DNA of 64,000 nt from Chryseobacterium sp. G0201 (lineage in GTDB: Bacteria > Bacteroidota > Bacteroidia > Flavobacteriales > Weeksellaceae): the NCBI RefSeq assembly GCF_003815655.1, contig NZ_CP033917.1:1488001-1552000 (forward strand). The letters are read 5' to 3'. The translations under genes were made by a program, and so were the position numbers. The notes beneath the pieces were generated by a model. That model was not told the DNA's origin and searched no databases. It saw nothing but the letters and a program-made list of their open reading frames with translations. Positions 26,525-34,710 of this stretch are shown here, in pieces; the stretch's first letter is position 1; each line of letters opens with the position of its first letter.

Positions 26525-26606
26525 TTAGCCCCGATCGTAGCATTTGTTTGAGCTCTTTTTTATTTAAAAAATAAAAAGCGAGTGCGAAGAGCGGGAATAA
26601 GCTTCT
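26525..26606. repeat. imperfect palindromic intergenic repeat (REP-like)
   Basis: TTAGCCCCGATCGTAGCATT on the left answers to GCGAGTGCGAAGAGCGGGAA on the right across an AT-rich centre, forming a long imperfect hairpin with a GAGCTCTTTTTTATTT / AATAAAAAGCGAG inner stem. From memory, similar elements (AGCCCCGAT... ...GCGGGA...) recur between genes in Chryseobacterium. It could also terminate ybeY-side transcripts poorly. Confidence 0.5.
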
Positions 26607-26669
26607 AAAAAATTAAGAGATTGAGATTATGAAATTAAGTAATTCCCGTATCTCTGATTTCTAAATCTA

Positions 26670-27077
26670 TTATAAATACTTTGCCAAATAAAAATCTTCT
26701 TTACTGCGCATTAACTGTTTTTCTTCCTCAGTTTTATCTTTATATCCTGAAAGATGAAGAATACCGTGAGCTAAAACTCTTCGAAGCTCTTCTTCGTATT
26801 CTTTGGATAGAGTAGAAGCGTTGTCTGAAATGCGCTGCAAAGATACGAAAATCTCTCCGCTTATTGTTTTGCCTTTCACGTAATCGAAAGTGATGATATC
26901 TGTGTAGTAATCATGCTGTAAATAATCCTGATTTACTTTTAATAAATACTCGTCATCACAGAAGATATAATTGATGTCACCAAGCTTTTTTCCTTCTGAA
27001 AGAATAATATCTTCCAGCCATTTTATGTAGTCTGTACTTACAGATTCCTGTAAGTTTTCGTAAAAGAATTGTATCAT
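26670..27077 (-). CDS. ybeY: YbeY, endoribonuclease for rRNA maturation
   Basis: A 135-residue UPF0054 protein. The zinc site normally reads H-x3-H-x5-H; here it is AHGILHLSGYKDK, so His104 and His108 are kept and the third ligand is Asp114. The TGEI-like segment appears as TISGEIFVS. It processes the 3' end of 16S rRNA and joins ribosome quality control. The Asp substitution looks tolerated and may be usual for the lineage. It follows the patatin gene with a 4-nt gap, in the same direction. Confidence 0.92.
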   Translation of the reverse strand: MIQFFYENLQESVSTDYIKWLEDIILSEGKKLGDINYIFCDDEYLLKVNQDYLQHDYYTDIITFDYVKGKTISGEIFVSLQRISDNASTLSKEYEEELRRVLAHGILHLSGYKDKTEEEKQLMRSKEDFYLAKYL

Positions 27078-27081
27078 TGTT

Positions 27082-29238
27082 TTAAAACCAGTGTCCTAAT
27101 ATAACACTGAATATACCTTTTTGATTATTTTTAAGTGAGTGGCTGAAATTAAGCCTTATTTGTCCAAAAGGAGATTTGTATCCTGCGGAAACTCCTACTG
27201 AACTGTAATTAAGTTGTACGGTATCTTCAAAGCTTATATCATCTGAAAGATTTGCTAAAGAAAAATTACCGCTGAAAAAATAGTTCTTGTTAAATTTAAA
27301 TTGGAGATCATTTGAAATCAGCAAAACATTATTAGAATTAAGCTGTGCAAAATAGAAACCTCCAAAACTTTTGAAGTTCACCATATTCTGTTCGAAAATT
27401 CCTCCCAATCTATACTGATAAAATTGTGGGAGATTTTCTCCAATTGTAACTCCTCCATAAAGATTCAAACGATAAGTGAATTGTTTTGTGAGAGGAATAT
27501 TAATTCTGATATCGGCTTTTATCTGTACCAATCTTTTATCTACTTCAGATTTCATCAAATCAATTACTTTTCCTTCAGCAGAAATATAGACTCCTTTTGT
27601 AGGGAAATCTCTGTCGTTTTGAGTATCGCTTTTTAAGAACACATAAGGGTTTAAAAACCTGCTTATTCTTTTATTTGTACCATTAGCTTCAGCGTCGAAA
27701 TAATCGTGGCTTATACCTCCTCCAATGGCGAACTTGTCTCTCCATACAGATTGTATGTAGGCTTCATTTCTGAACCATTCCCATTTATCTACACTGTAGT
27801 TATCTACATTTTTTAAATCAAAACTCATTCCTGAGGAATAAATTCCGAAACCCGGAATGTATCCGTTATCTATAAAGTAATTTAAATAGTATCTTGGTTT
27901 ATCTCCAACAATTACATCTAGAGAAAGATTTGAATTTTTGAAGAGAAGACGTTTGGCAGAATAATTTACAAGTAAACCAGTTTTAAAAATTTCATCATAA
28001 TGAAGACCAAATTTCACAAAATGTCTTGCATCATCTTCCGTTACATAAAGTTTCAGATAACTTGCATCGTTTTCCGAAATGATATCGTAATTAATAAATT
28101 TATAATTATTGGTAGCAACAAGCTTATCTATTTTTTTATTGATGCTCCCATAAGTCTGAAGAGAGGGGAGACGTAAACCCATTTTTCCTAAGACATAATT
28201 TTTTCCGAAAATTCTTCCTCCGTCTATGGCGATGCTGTCGATTTTGTAAACGTTAGAATAAATAGGATTTACACGTTGTCGAAGTCTGTCAAACGATCGC
28301 TTGGGAAGCTGATCTAGTATTTCTGTGTATTTTAAACCTTCCACGTAACCGCTATCGAGAATTTTTTTCTTTTCGTCATAGCTTGTGGCTGTCATACCTT
28401 TTAGATTAGGCTTAATATTGATATCTGTATATTTATATTGGCGTTTGGTATCTTTATGGATGTTCATGTCAATAACCTGATTGAGGATCGCTATAATACT
28501 GTTTAAATCCTCTCTTGTCGATAGATCCTGGTTAAGATCCACACCGATGACGATATCGATACCTTTGTCCTTTAATGGCTTTGAAGGATAGTTTACCGTC
28601 ATTGCTCCGTCGATGTAAATACTGTCACCAATTTTTACAGGATCCATTAAAGATGGGAATGCAGAACTCGCCATAATAGATTGTACCAAATCTCCTTTTT
28701 CAAAGATTTCCATATTTCCACTTTCAAGGTTTGTAGCAACGCACATGAAAGGAATAGGGAGTTTTGAAAAATCATCTATTGTAGAAACATTTTTGAAAAG
28801 CTCTTTCAATAAATATACATTTTTCTGTCCTGAGCTTATGGAAGAGGGAAGTGTAATTTTTCCGTTTTTTAAAGGAATTGATAAAAGATATTTATCTACG
28901 GATTTATTGAAGAATGTACTTTCCTTTCGAGATTTGGGATCCATGATCAGGGAATAGAAATCGGTGTCCATCACAATCTTTTCTATTTCTTTTCCTGAAT
29001 AGCCGGAAGCATACAAACCTCCTACAATTGCCCCCATACTTGTTCCGGCAATATAATCGACCTTTACTCCTAAAGAATCTAATACTTTAAGTACCCCGAC
29101 ATGAGAAAAACCTTTGGCACCGCCACCGGCAAGTGAAAGTCCTATTCTTGGGTTTTTAGGAATCACTAAATTCTTTTTTACTTGAGATGGTATCAAAAGT
29201 AATTGGAATACAAATAAGAGAATCAGGAGTTTTCTCAT
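27082..29238 (-). CDS. patatin-like phospholipase fused to an Omp85-type beta-barrel (PlpD-like)
   Basis: A 718-residue protein with signal peptide (MRKLLILLFVFQLLLIPSQV). The patatin domain (about 30-320) has LSLAGGGAKGFSHVGVLK as oxyanion loop, the nucleophile elbow GTSMG (Ser67) and the catalytic Asp210 in IDGAMTV. A POTRA-like segment (about 330-410) precedes a C-terminal Omp85/BamA-type barrel ending in ILGHWF. This is the layout of type Vd autotransporters such as PlpD, which export or display a lipase at the outer membrane. The substrate is probably phospholipid. It lies 2 nt after murF-alr's stop. Confidence 0.93.
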   Translation of the reverse strand: MRKLLILLFVFQLLLIPSQVKKNLVIPKNPRIGLSLAGGGAKGFSHVGVLKVLDSLGVKVDYIAGTSMGAIVGGLYASGYSGKEIEKIVMDTDFYSLIMDPKSRKESTFFNKSVDKYLLSIPLKNGKITLPSSISSGQKNVYLLKELFKNVSTIDDFSKLPIPFMCVATNLESGNMEIFEKGDLVQSIMASSAFPSLMDPVKIGDSIYIDGAMTVNYPSKPLKDKGIDIVIGVDLNQDLSTREDLNSIIAILNQVIDMNIHKDTKRQYKYTDINIKPNLKGMTATSYDEKKKILDSGYVEGLKYTEILDQLPKRSFDRLRQRVNPIYSNVYKIDSIAIDGGRIFGKNYVLGKMGLRLPSLQTYGSINKKIDKLVATNNYKFINYDIISENDASYLKLYVTEDDARHFVKFGLHYDEIFKTGLLVNYSAKRLLFKNSNLSLDVIVGDKPRYYLNYFIDNGYIPGFGIYSSGMSFDLKNVDNYSVDKWEWFRNEAYIQSVWRDKFAIGGGISHDYFDAEANGTNKRISRFLNPYVFLKSDTQNDRDFPTKGVYISAEGKVIDLMKSEVDKRLVQIKADIRINIPLTKQFTYRLNLYGGVTIGENLPQFYQYRLGGIFEQNMVNFKSFGGFYFAQLNSNNVLLISNDLQFKFNKNYFFSGNFSLANLSDDISFEDTVQLNYSSVGVSAGYKSPFGQIRLNFSHSLKNNQKGIFSVILGHWF

Positions 29239-29240
29239 AA

Positions 29241-31688
29241 TTAATCTTTTATATAAATCCGTTTCACCCGAGGCGAAATGGAGGTTAATACTTCATATGT
29301 GATCGTTTTGCAGTATTCTGCAAATTCTTTTAAACTTGGTTTTGCATTGAAGACCATAACGGTGTCGCCTTCCTTTACATTGGGAATATTATCTACATTC
29401 AGCATCATCATATCCATACAAATGCTTCCGACAATTGGAGCCAAGGTTTTATTGATGCCTACTTTTCCTATCTGGTTTCCTATCAATCTCGGGATTCCAT
29501 CTGCATATCCTACAGGAATTGTTGCAATTTTTGTTAAATGGTCTGTTTTGTATTTTCTGCTGTAACCTACTGATTCTCCGTTTTCTACCATAGAAATTTG
29601 AGAGATAACAGTTTTAAAACTTACTACAGACTGTAATTGCTTTTGTATTTCACTATTTGGTGATTCTCCTAGCATTCCTATCCCGATTCTCACCATATCA
29701 TATTGGTGATGGGTATAACTTGTTATCCCAGAAGAATTTAAAATATGTCTGAGTGGCGAATATCCTAATTTTCCAATAAAATAACTTGAATTTTTTTCAA
29801 ATACTTCCAATTGTTTTAAGGTAAATTCTTTCTCCTCGGGTAAATCTGAAGACGATAGATGACTGAAAATACTTTGAACTTTTAAGTTTCTTTCATTTAA
29901 AGTTTCGCTTAATTGATCCAGTTCAAAATCTTTAAAGCCAAGACGATGCATTCCCGTTTCCAATTTAATATGAATTGGGAATTTTTTATCATAACCTGAT
30001 TTCTGAACAGCTTCATAAAACAAATCCAAAACCCTGAAACTATAAATTTCCGGCTCCAAATTGTATTCAATAATCGCATCATAACTGTGTTGCTCAGGAT
30101 TCATCACAACAATAGGAGTGGTAATACCTTTTTTACGGAGCTCAACACCTTCATCGGCATAGGCTACACCAAGATAATCAATATGATGATGTTGCAAAAA
30201 TTCTGAAATTTCATAACTTCCTAATCCATAAGAGTTTGCTTTTACCATGGCCATCATTTTGGTCTTGGGTTTTAGTAAAGATTTATGGTAATTAATGTTA
30301 TGAAGAATTGCATTTAGATTTACTTCTAAAACAGTATCATGTTTTCTGAGTTCAAGAAGATCTTTCAATTTTTCAATCTCAAATTTTCTTGCTCCTTTTA
30401 ATAGAATGATCTGATTTTCTAGTTCGGTAAGGTGTTTACTGTCAATTAATTCTTGAGTATTAATAAATGTAAAAGTTTTAGATTTAAATAAATCACTAAA
30501 CCTTGATATTTCATCTCCTATTAGGAAAACAGAATCAAATTTTTGTTCATTCACAAGCTCAGAAACTTCTTCATACAACTCCTGAGAATTAGAATTTACG
30601 CCCACAATATCCGTTAAAACCAAAGATTTTTTAGTCTTATTGTATTCATTTAAAAATTGTAGAGCGGTTTTCAGAGAATCAAGATCGAGGTTGAAAGAAT
30701 CATTGATTACAATATTATTCTTAATTCCTTCAATCGCTTCAAGTCGCATTTCTACAGCCTTCAAAGCGTTGATTTTTTCGACGATCTTTTGATTTTCGAT
30801 GCCTAATTCTTTTAGTACTGTAATTAGCGCCAAAGCATTCGTTAAAGTCGCTTCATCTCTTTGATTCGCCGGAAAACTTATTTCCTCACCGAAATATTCA
30901 ACAACAATGTTTTCATCTTTAGAAATATTATTCTTAATGAAAACCTGATTGTGATTTTTAAAGCCGTAAGAAATTAATTTTTTACTTGAATATAATTCTT
31001 TTATTTTTTTGTCTACCAACTCGTTGTCACCATTAAAAATAATGATTTCGGAATCTTTGAAAAGCTTAATTTTTTCATCAATTAATTCTTCCTCAGATTC
31101 AAAATTAGCGGCATGGGCAGTTCCGATATGAGTAAGCAAACCGATTTGCGGATGGAAAATATTTTCCAGTTTTTGCATTTCGTTGGGCTTGGAAATTCCT
31201 ACTTCAAAAATTCCCAATTTGTGAGAATCATTAATTTGAAGCAAGGAAAGCGGAAGTCCGATCTGAGAATTAAAACTTTTTGGACTTTTTACAGTCGGAA
31301 ATTCATTCCAAAGACATTGGTACAACCATTCTTTTAAAATAGTTTTTCCATTACTTCCCGTAATTCCTATGGATTGCAAATTGGAATTTTCAAAATGATA
31401 TTTTGCTAATTTTTGAAGAAAATCAATAGAATTTTCAACAATAATCCAAGTTACATTTTCTAACTGCGGAAATTGATGTTCGGAAATTATGATGGTAATT
31501 CCTCTGTCAATAGCAGCTTCAATAAACTTTTCCCCTGAATTTTTTTGAGTATTAATTGCAATAAAGGCGGCATTTTTTGTTGAATAAATGATTCTGCTGT
31601 CAAAAGCTATCGTTTTGACAATTAAATTTTCATCTCCAATAATCTTTGAATTGGTGATTTCTGCAATTTGTTGTACTGTATAATTCAT
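29241..31688 (-). CDS. bifunctional MurF ligase / alanine racemase
   Basis: An 815-residue fusion. The N-terminal half (about 1-450) is a Mur ligase of the MurF type, with GITGSNGKTILKEWLYQCL as P-loop and a central NDSFNLDLDSLKTAL substrate segment. The C-terminal half is a PLP alanine racemase: MMAMVKANSYGLG (PLP-binding Lys483) and VGYSRKYKT (catalytic Tyr region). It converts L- to D-alanine and adds D-Ala-D-Ala to the muramyl tripeptide, so both steps sit on one chain. This fusion is known from Bacteroidota. Next upstream is tdk, after a 137-nt gap. Confidence 0.95.
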   Translation of the reverse strand: MNYTVQQIAEITNSKIIGDENLIVKTIAFDSRIIYSTKNAAFIAINTQKNSGEKFIEAAIDRGITIIISEHQFPQLENVTWIIVENSIDFLQKLAKYHFENSNLQSIGITGSNGKTILKEWLYQCLWNEFPTVKSPKSFNSQIGLPLSLLQINDSHKLGIFEVGISKPNEMQKLENIFHPQIGLLTHIGTAHAANFESEEELIDEKIKLFKDSEIIIFNGDNELVDKKIKELYSSKKLISYGFKNHNQVFIKNNISKDENIVVEYFGEEISFPANQRDEATLTNALALITVLKELGIENQKIVEKINALKAVEMRLEAIEGIKNNIVINDSFNLDLDSLKTALQFLNEYNKTKKSLVLTDIVGVNSNSQELYEEVSELVNEQKFDSVFLIGDEISRFSDLFKSKTFTFINTQELIDSKHLTELENQIILLKGARKFEIEKLKDLLELRKHDTVLEVNLNAILHNINYHKSLLKPKTKMMAMVKANSYGLGSYEISEFLQHHHIDYLGVAYADEGVELRKKGITTPIVVMNPEQHSYDAIIEYNLEPEIYSFRVLDLFYEAVQKSGYDKKFPIHIKLETGMHRLGFKDFELDQLSETLNERNLKVQSIFSHLSSSDLPEEKEFTLKQLEVFEKNSSYFIGKLGYSPLRHILNSSGITSYTHHQYDMVRIGIGMLGESPNSEIQKQLQSVVSFKTVISQISMVENGESVGYSRKYKTDHLTKIATIPVGYADGIPRLIGNQIGKVGINKTLAPIVGSICMDMMMLNVDNIPNVKEGDTVMVFNAKPSLKEFAEYCKTITYEVLTSISPRVKRIYIKD

Positions 31689-31825
31689 TGGTGCCCCTTC
31701 TGCTTTATATTTTGTGTTGACTGTTTTGTTGATTAATTGGATAACAGGATAAAATTTTCCAGTATTTCATTTAACCATAATATTTTTTTATTAAATCTAA
31801 AATTAATTTAGACTTAAATTTAATC

Positions 31826-32413
31826 TTATTTTTTCTTAGAAAGTACTTCTTCAATAAAAACACGACGGCTTACTGCTTCATAACTTTCTGTTTCACCGAG
31901 CTCCACAAGATTATTGCCCTGAGAAATTCTCATGGAATAATTGGCAAGGTTACCCGTTCTCTTGCAAATAGCATGCACTTTCGTCACGTATTCTGCGGTG
32001 GCCATCAAGTTGGGCATTGGTCCGAAAGGACGTCCTAAAAAGTCCATATCCAAGCCTGCAATTACCACTCGTATTCCGCTATTTGCCAATTGATTAGCTA
32101 TTTCTACAATGCTTTCATCAAAAAACTGTGCTTCATCAATTCCTACAACATCACAATTTGACCCCAATAAGAGAATCTCACTGGGACTTTCCACAGCGGT
32201 ACTTCGGATTTTATTCTGATTATGAGAAACAACGTCCTCATCGGAATATCTGGTATCCGTTTTTGGTTTAAAAATCTCCACATTTTGCCCCGCCATTTCA
32301 GCTCTTCTGAGTCTCCGGATCAACTCTTCGGTTTTTCCGGAAAACATTGAGCCACAAATAACTTCCATCCAACCACTTTGTTTGGAATGATTAATTGTAT
32401 TTTCTAAAAACAT
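31826..32413 (-). CDS. tdk: thymidine kinase
   Basis: A 195-residue type II thymidine kinase. The P-loop is VICGSMFSGKTEELIRRL near residue 19, the Walker B/catalytic Glu segment is VVGIDEAQFFDE, and the lasso/YVTKVHAICKRTGNLANYSMR segment follows. Usual enzymes have four Cys for zinc; here only the Cys in AICKRTG is visible, so the zinc site looks degenerate. The enzyme salvages thymidine. A TACTTTTG element lies 30 nt upstream on the minus strand, and a divergent gene begins 61 nt away. Confidence 0.93.
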   Translation of the reverse strand: MFLENTINHSKQSGWMEVICGSMFSGKTEELIRRLRRAEMAGQNVEIFKPKTDTRYSDEDVVSHNQNKIRSTAVESPSEILLLGSNCDVVGIDEAQFFDESIVEIANQLANSGIRVVIAGLDMDFLGRPFGPMPNLMATAEYVTKVHAICKRTGNLANYSMRISQGNNLVELGETESYEAVSRRVFIEEVLSKKK

Positions 32414-32442
32414 TTGTTAAATTAGCCGTATATTTTTAACAT

Positions 32443-32450
32443 CAAAAGTA
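32443..32450 (-). promoter_or_regulatory. -7 promoter element (TACTTTTG) of tdk
   Basis: The minus strand reads TACTTTTG, matching TAnnTTTG, 29 nt before the tdk start codon. Confidence 0.45.
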
Positions 32451-32473
32451 AGCAATTTTAACAAGATTCTCAT

Positions 32474-34027
32474 ATGCAGAACATCCAAGATTTAAAGGAA
32501 AAGATTTTTTTTGAATCCAAGAATATCATTGATATTTTGGAGAAAATCAACAATGTGGACGAACTACTTTCCAAGCAAGATCTTGTAGATGAGCTTGCGA
32601 ACAGGATATCGTTCTTACGGCTGTTGGAAAAGAATATCGAGTATTTTATTACCGATAATTCTGTTCAAAATTCAGAAAATCAGCAGAATATTTCTTTCGT
32701 TAACCAAAATTTTGAGTCTCAGGAATCAAATAATGATGTTACAGAAGAGGAAGCCATTTTTAATAATGAATTTAATGAAATTGACGAAAATGATAACGGC
32801 TCTTCCTACAAAGATAACGCTGTAATTACTGTTGATACTGAAAATATTCAACCTGAAGAGGCTGAGGAAGAAGCAATTTTCAATAATCAGCTGAACGAAA
32901 TCGTTGAAAATGAATATCACGAAAATATTGTAAATCTTGTTGAAGAAAATTCTGAACCGAAAAATGAAGAAAATTGTATTGATCTGGATTTAACGAAAGA
33001 AGAAGTTATTTTTAATCATCAGTTAAATGAAATTGATGAAGAGCAACCTTCAGATTATCAGGGCAATATTTTAAGTTTCATTGATGAAGAAAGAATTCTT
33101 GCGGATGCAGAACCTGAAACGGATGAAGATATCAATGAAGAAATATTTAGTCAGACCATTACGGAAGAGGAAGTAATTTTTAATAATCAGTTGAACGAAA
33201 TTGATGAATTTGAAAATGAAATTTCCGATAATCGAGGAAATGAATTGAATAATTTTGATGAAGAAGAGAAGATTCAAGATAGTTTTGAATCTAAAAAAGA
33301 AGAAAAAGTTGAAATTATCCCAAATATTTTTGGAAGCGAAGACTTAGAAGACGAAGAAATATTGATTGAAGAAAATGAGGAGCAATTCATTACTTCAAAC
33401 GTAACCATCGGACAGGGAGAAATGGTAAATGAAACCTCCAATGTTGAAAATATTCTCAGTGAAATAAAAAATGATGCTCAAAATGAAGAAAAACATGAGC
33501 AAGAAATAATCGCAGAGGAAATCGACAGAAGAAAGATCGTAAATATAGATAAGCCACTTCCTGAATTTGAAAAAGAAAAACTGGCTTCTGACGAAAGTTT
33601 TGAAAATCTAGAGGCTTATAATCAGGAGAAAAAAATAAGATTGTCTAATATTAAAGGTTTAAAGGCTGTTCAGTCTTTATTTGATGATGACCATTTGCAG
33701 GTAGAAAATCCTCTGGAAAAACCAATTCCGGTTGTGAAAGAAGATACAGGAAGTATTCTTAAAACAAATATTCCGACCAATTTAATGGAAGCGCAAAAGG
33801 CAAAACCTGAGTTTAAATTAGATCTAAACGACAGAATTGCTTTTACAAAAACATTATTTGGAGGAAGCCAGTCTGAACTGAATGAAGTAATTGGTGTACT
33901 CAACAGATTCAGAACATTAGAAGAAGCAAAAGAGTATCTGAGTGACCTTTATTACGACAGAAAATGGAGCAAGGTAGATGAATATGCACAGAGACTGTGG
34001 ATATTGGTAGAAAATAAATTTTTATAA
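32474..34027 (+). CDS. acidic repeat protein with a conserved C-terminal domain
   Basis: A 517-residue protein without signal peptide or membrane helix. An N-terminal helical part (1-85) precedes four degenerate repeats starting near residues 91, 131, 175 and 231, each with a core like EEEAIFNNQLNEIDE, in a long strongly acidic region (about 85-370) that looks disordered. The last 75 residues (RIAFTKTLFGGSQSELNEVI, then YLSDLYYDRKWSKVDEYAQR) form a basic-to-mixed compact domain. The function is unknown. A nucleic-acid or ribosome link would be speculation based on rsmI starting 8 nt later. Confidence 0.75.
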   Translation: MQNIQDLKEKIFFESKNIIDILEKINNVDELLSKQDLVDELANRISFLRLLEKNIEYFITDNSVQNSENQQNISFVNQNFESQESNNDVTEEEAIFNNEFNEIDENDNGSSYKDNAVITVDTENIQPEEAEEEAIFNNQLNEIVENEYHENIVNLVEENSEPKNEENCIDLDLTKEEVIFNHQLNEIDEEQPSDYQGNILSFIDEERILADAEPETDEDINEEIFSQTITEEEVIFNNQLNEIDEFENEISDNRGNELNNFDEEEKIQDSFESKKEEKVEIIPNIFGSEDLEDEEILIEENEEQFITSNVTIGQGEMVNETSNVENILSEIKNDAQNEEKHEQEIIAEEIDRRKIVNIDKPLPEFEKEKLASDESFENLEAYNQEKKIRLSNIKGLKAVQSLFDDDHLQVENPLEKPIPVVKEDTGSILKTNIPTNLMEAQKAKPEFKLDLNDRIAFTKTLFGGSQSELNEVIGVLNRFRTLEEAKEYLSDLYYDRKWSKVDEYAQRLWILVENKFL

Positions 34028-34035
34028 ACTAAATT

Positions 34036-34710
34036 TTGAGCGGAATCCTTTATTTTGTTCCCACACCCGTCGGGAACTTAGAAGACATGACTTTCAGGGC
34101 AGTAAAAGTACTGAAAGAGGTAGATTATATTTTATGTGAAGACACGAGAACTTCCGGAATTCTTTTAAAGCATTACGAGATCTCTAAACCTTTAAAATCG
34201 TATCACTTACATAATGAGCATCAGGCAACGGAAAAGGTAATTAATGATCTTAAAAGCGGCCAGAATATCGCCATTATTACCGATGCAGGAACTCCCGGAA
34301 TTTCAGATCCCGGTTATTTATTAAGCAAAGCAGGATCAGACAATAATATTGAGATGATCTGTCTGCCCGGAGCAACAGCTTTTGTTCCGGCTTTGGTGGT
34401 TTCCGGACTACCGAATAATGAGTTTTTATTTGCAGGGTTTCTTCCTCAAAAAAAAGGAAGGCAGACGAAACTTAAACAACTTGCAGAAGAAAAAAAGACA
34501 ATCGTTTTATACGAAAGTCCACACAAAATAAATACAACACTTGAACAGGTAAAAGAGTTCTTTGGAGAGAATACGAAAGCCAGTTTGAGCCGTGAAATTT
34601 CTAAAAAATTCGAAGAAACTAAACGTGGGACAATTAATGAGCTAATTGAATTCTCCAAAAGCAAAACTTTAAAAGGAGAGATTGTTCTTATTGTCAATAA
34701 TTCTATTTAA
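34036..34710 (+). CDS. rsmI: 16S rRNA 2'-O-methyltransferase RsmI
   Basis: A 224-residue tetrapyrrole-methylase-type enzyme. It has LYFVPTPVGNLEDMTFRAV, the CEDTRTSG motif, ITDAGTPGISDPGY, and CLPGATAFVPALVVSG. It methylates the ribose of C1402 in 16S rRNA. The start is TTG, because no ATG precedes these motifs; the first ATG in frame is at 34087 and would delete the first motif. It follows the acidic repeat gene closely and abuts the WG-repeat gene. Confidence 0.94.
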   Translation: MSGILYFVPTPVGNLEDMTFRAVKVLKEVDYILCEDTRTSGILLKHYEISKPLKSYHLHNEHQATEKVINDLKSGQNIAIITDAGTPGISDPGYLLSKAGSDNNIEMICLPGATAFVPALVVSGLPNNEFLFAGFLPQKKGRQTKLKQLAEEKKTIVLYESPHKINTTLEQVKEFFGENTKASLSREISKKFEETKRGTINELIEFSKSKTLKGEIVLIVNNSI

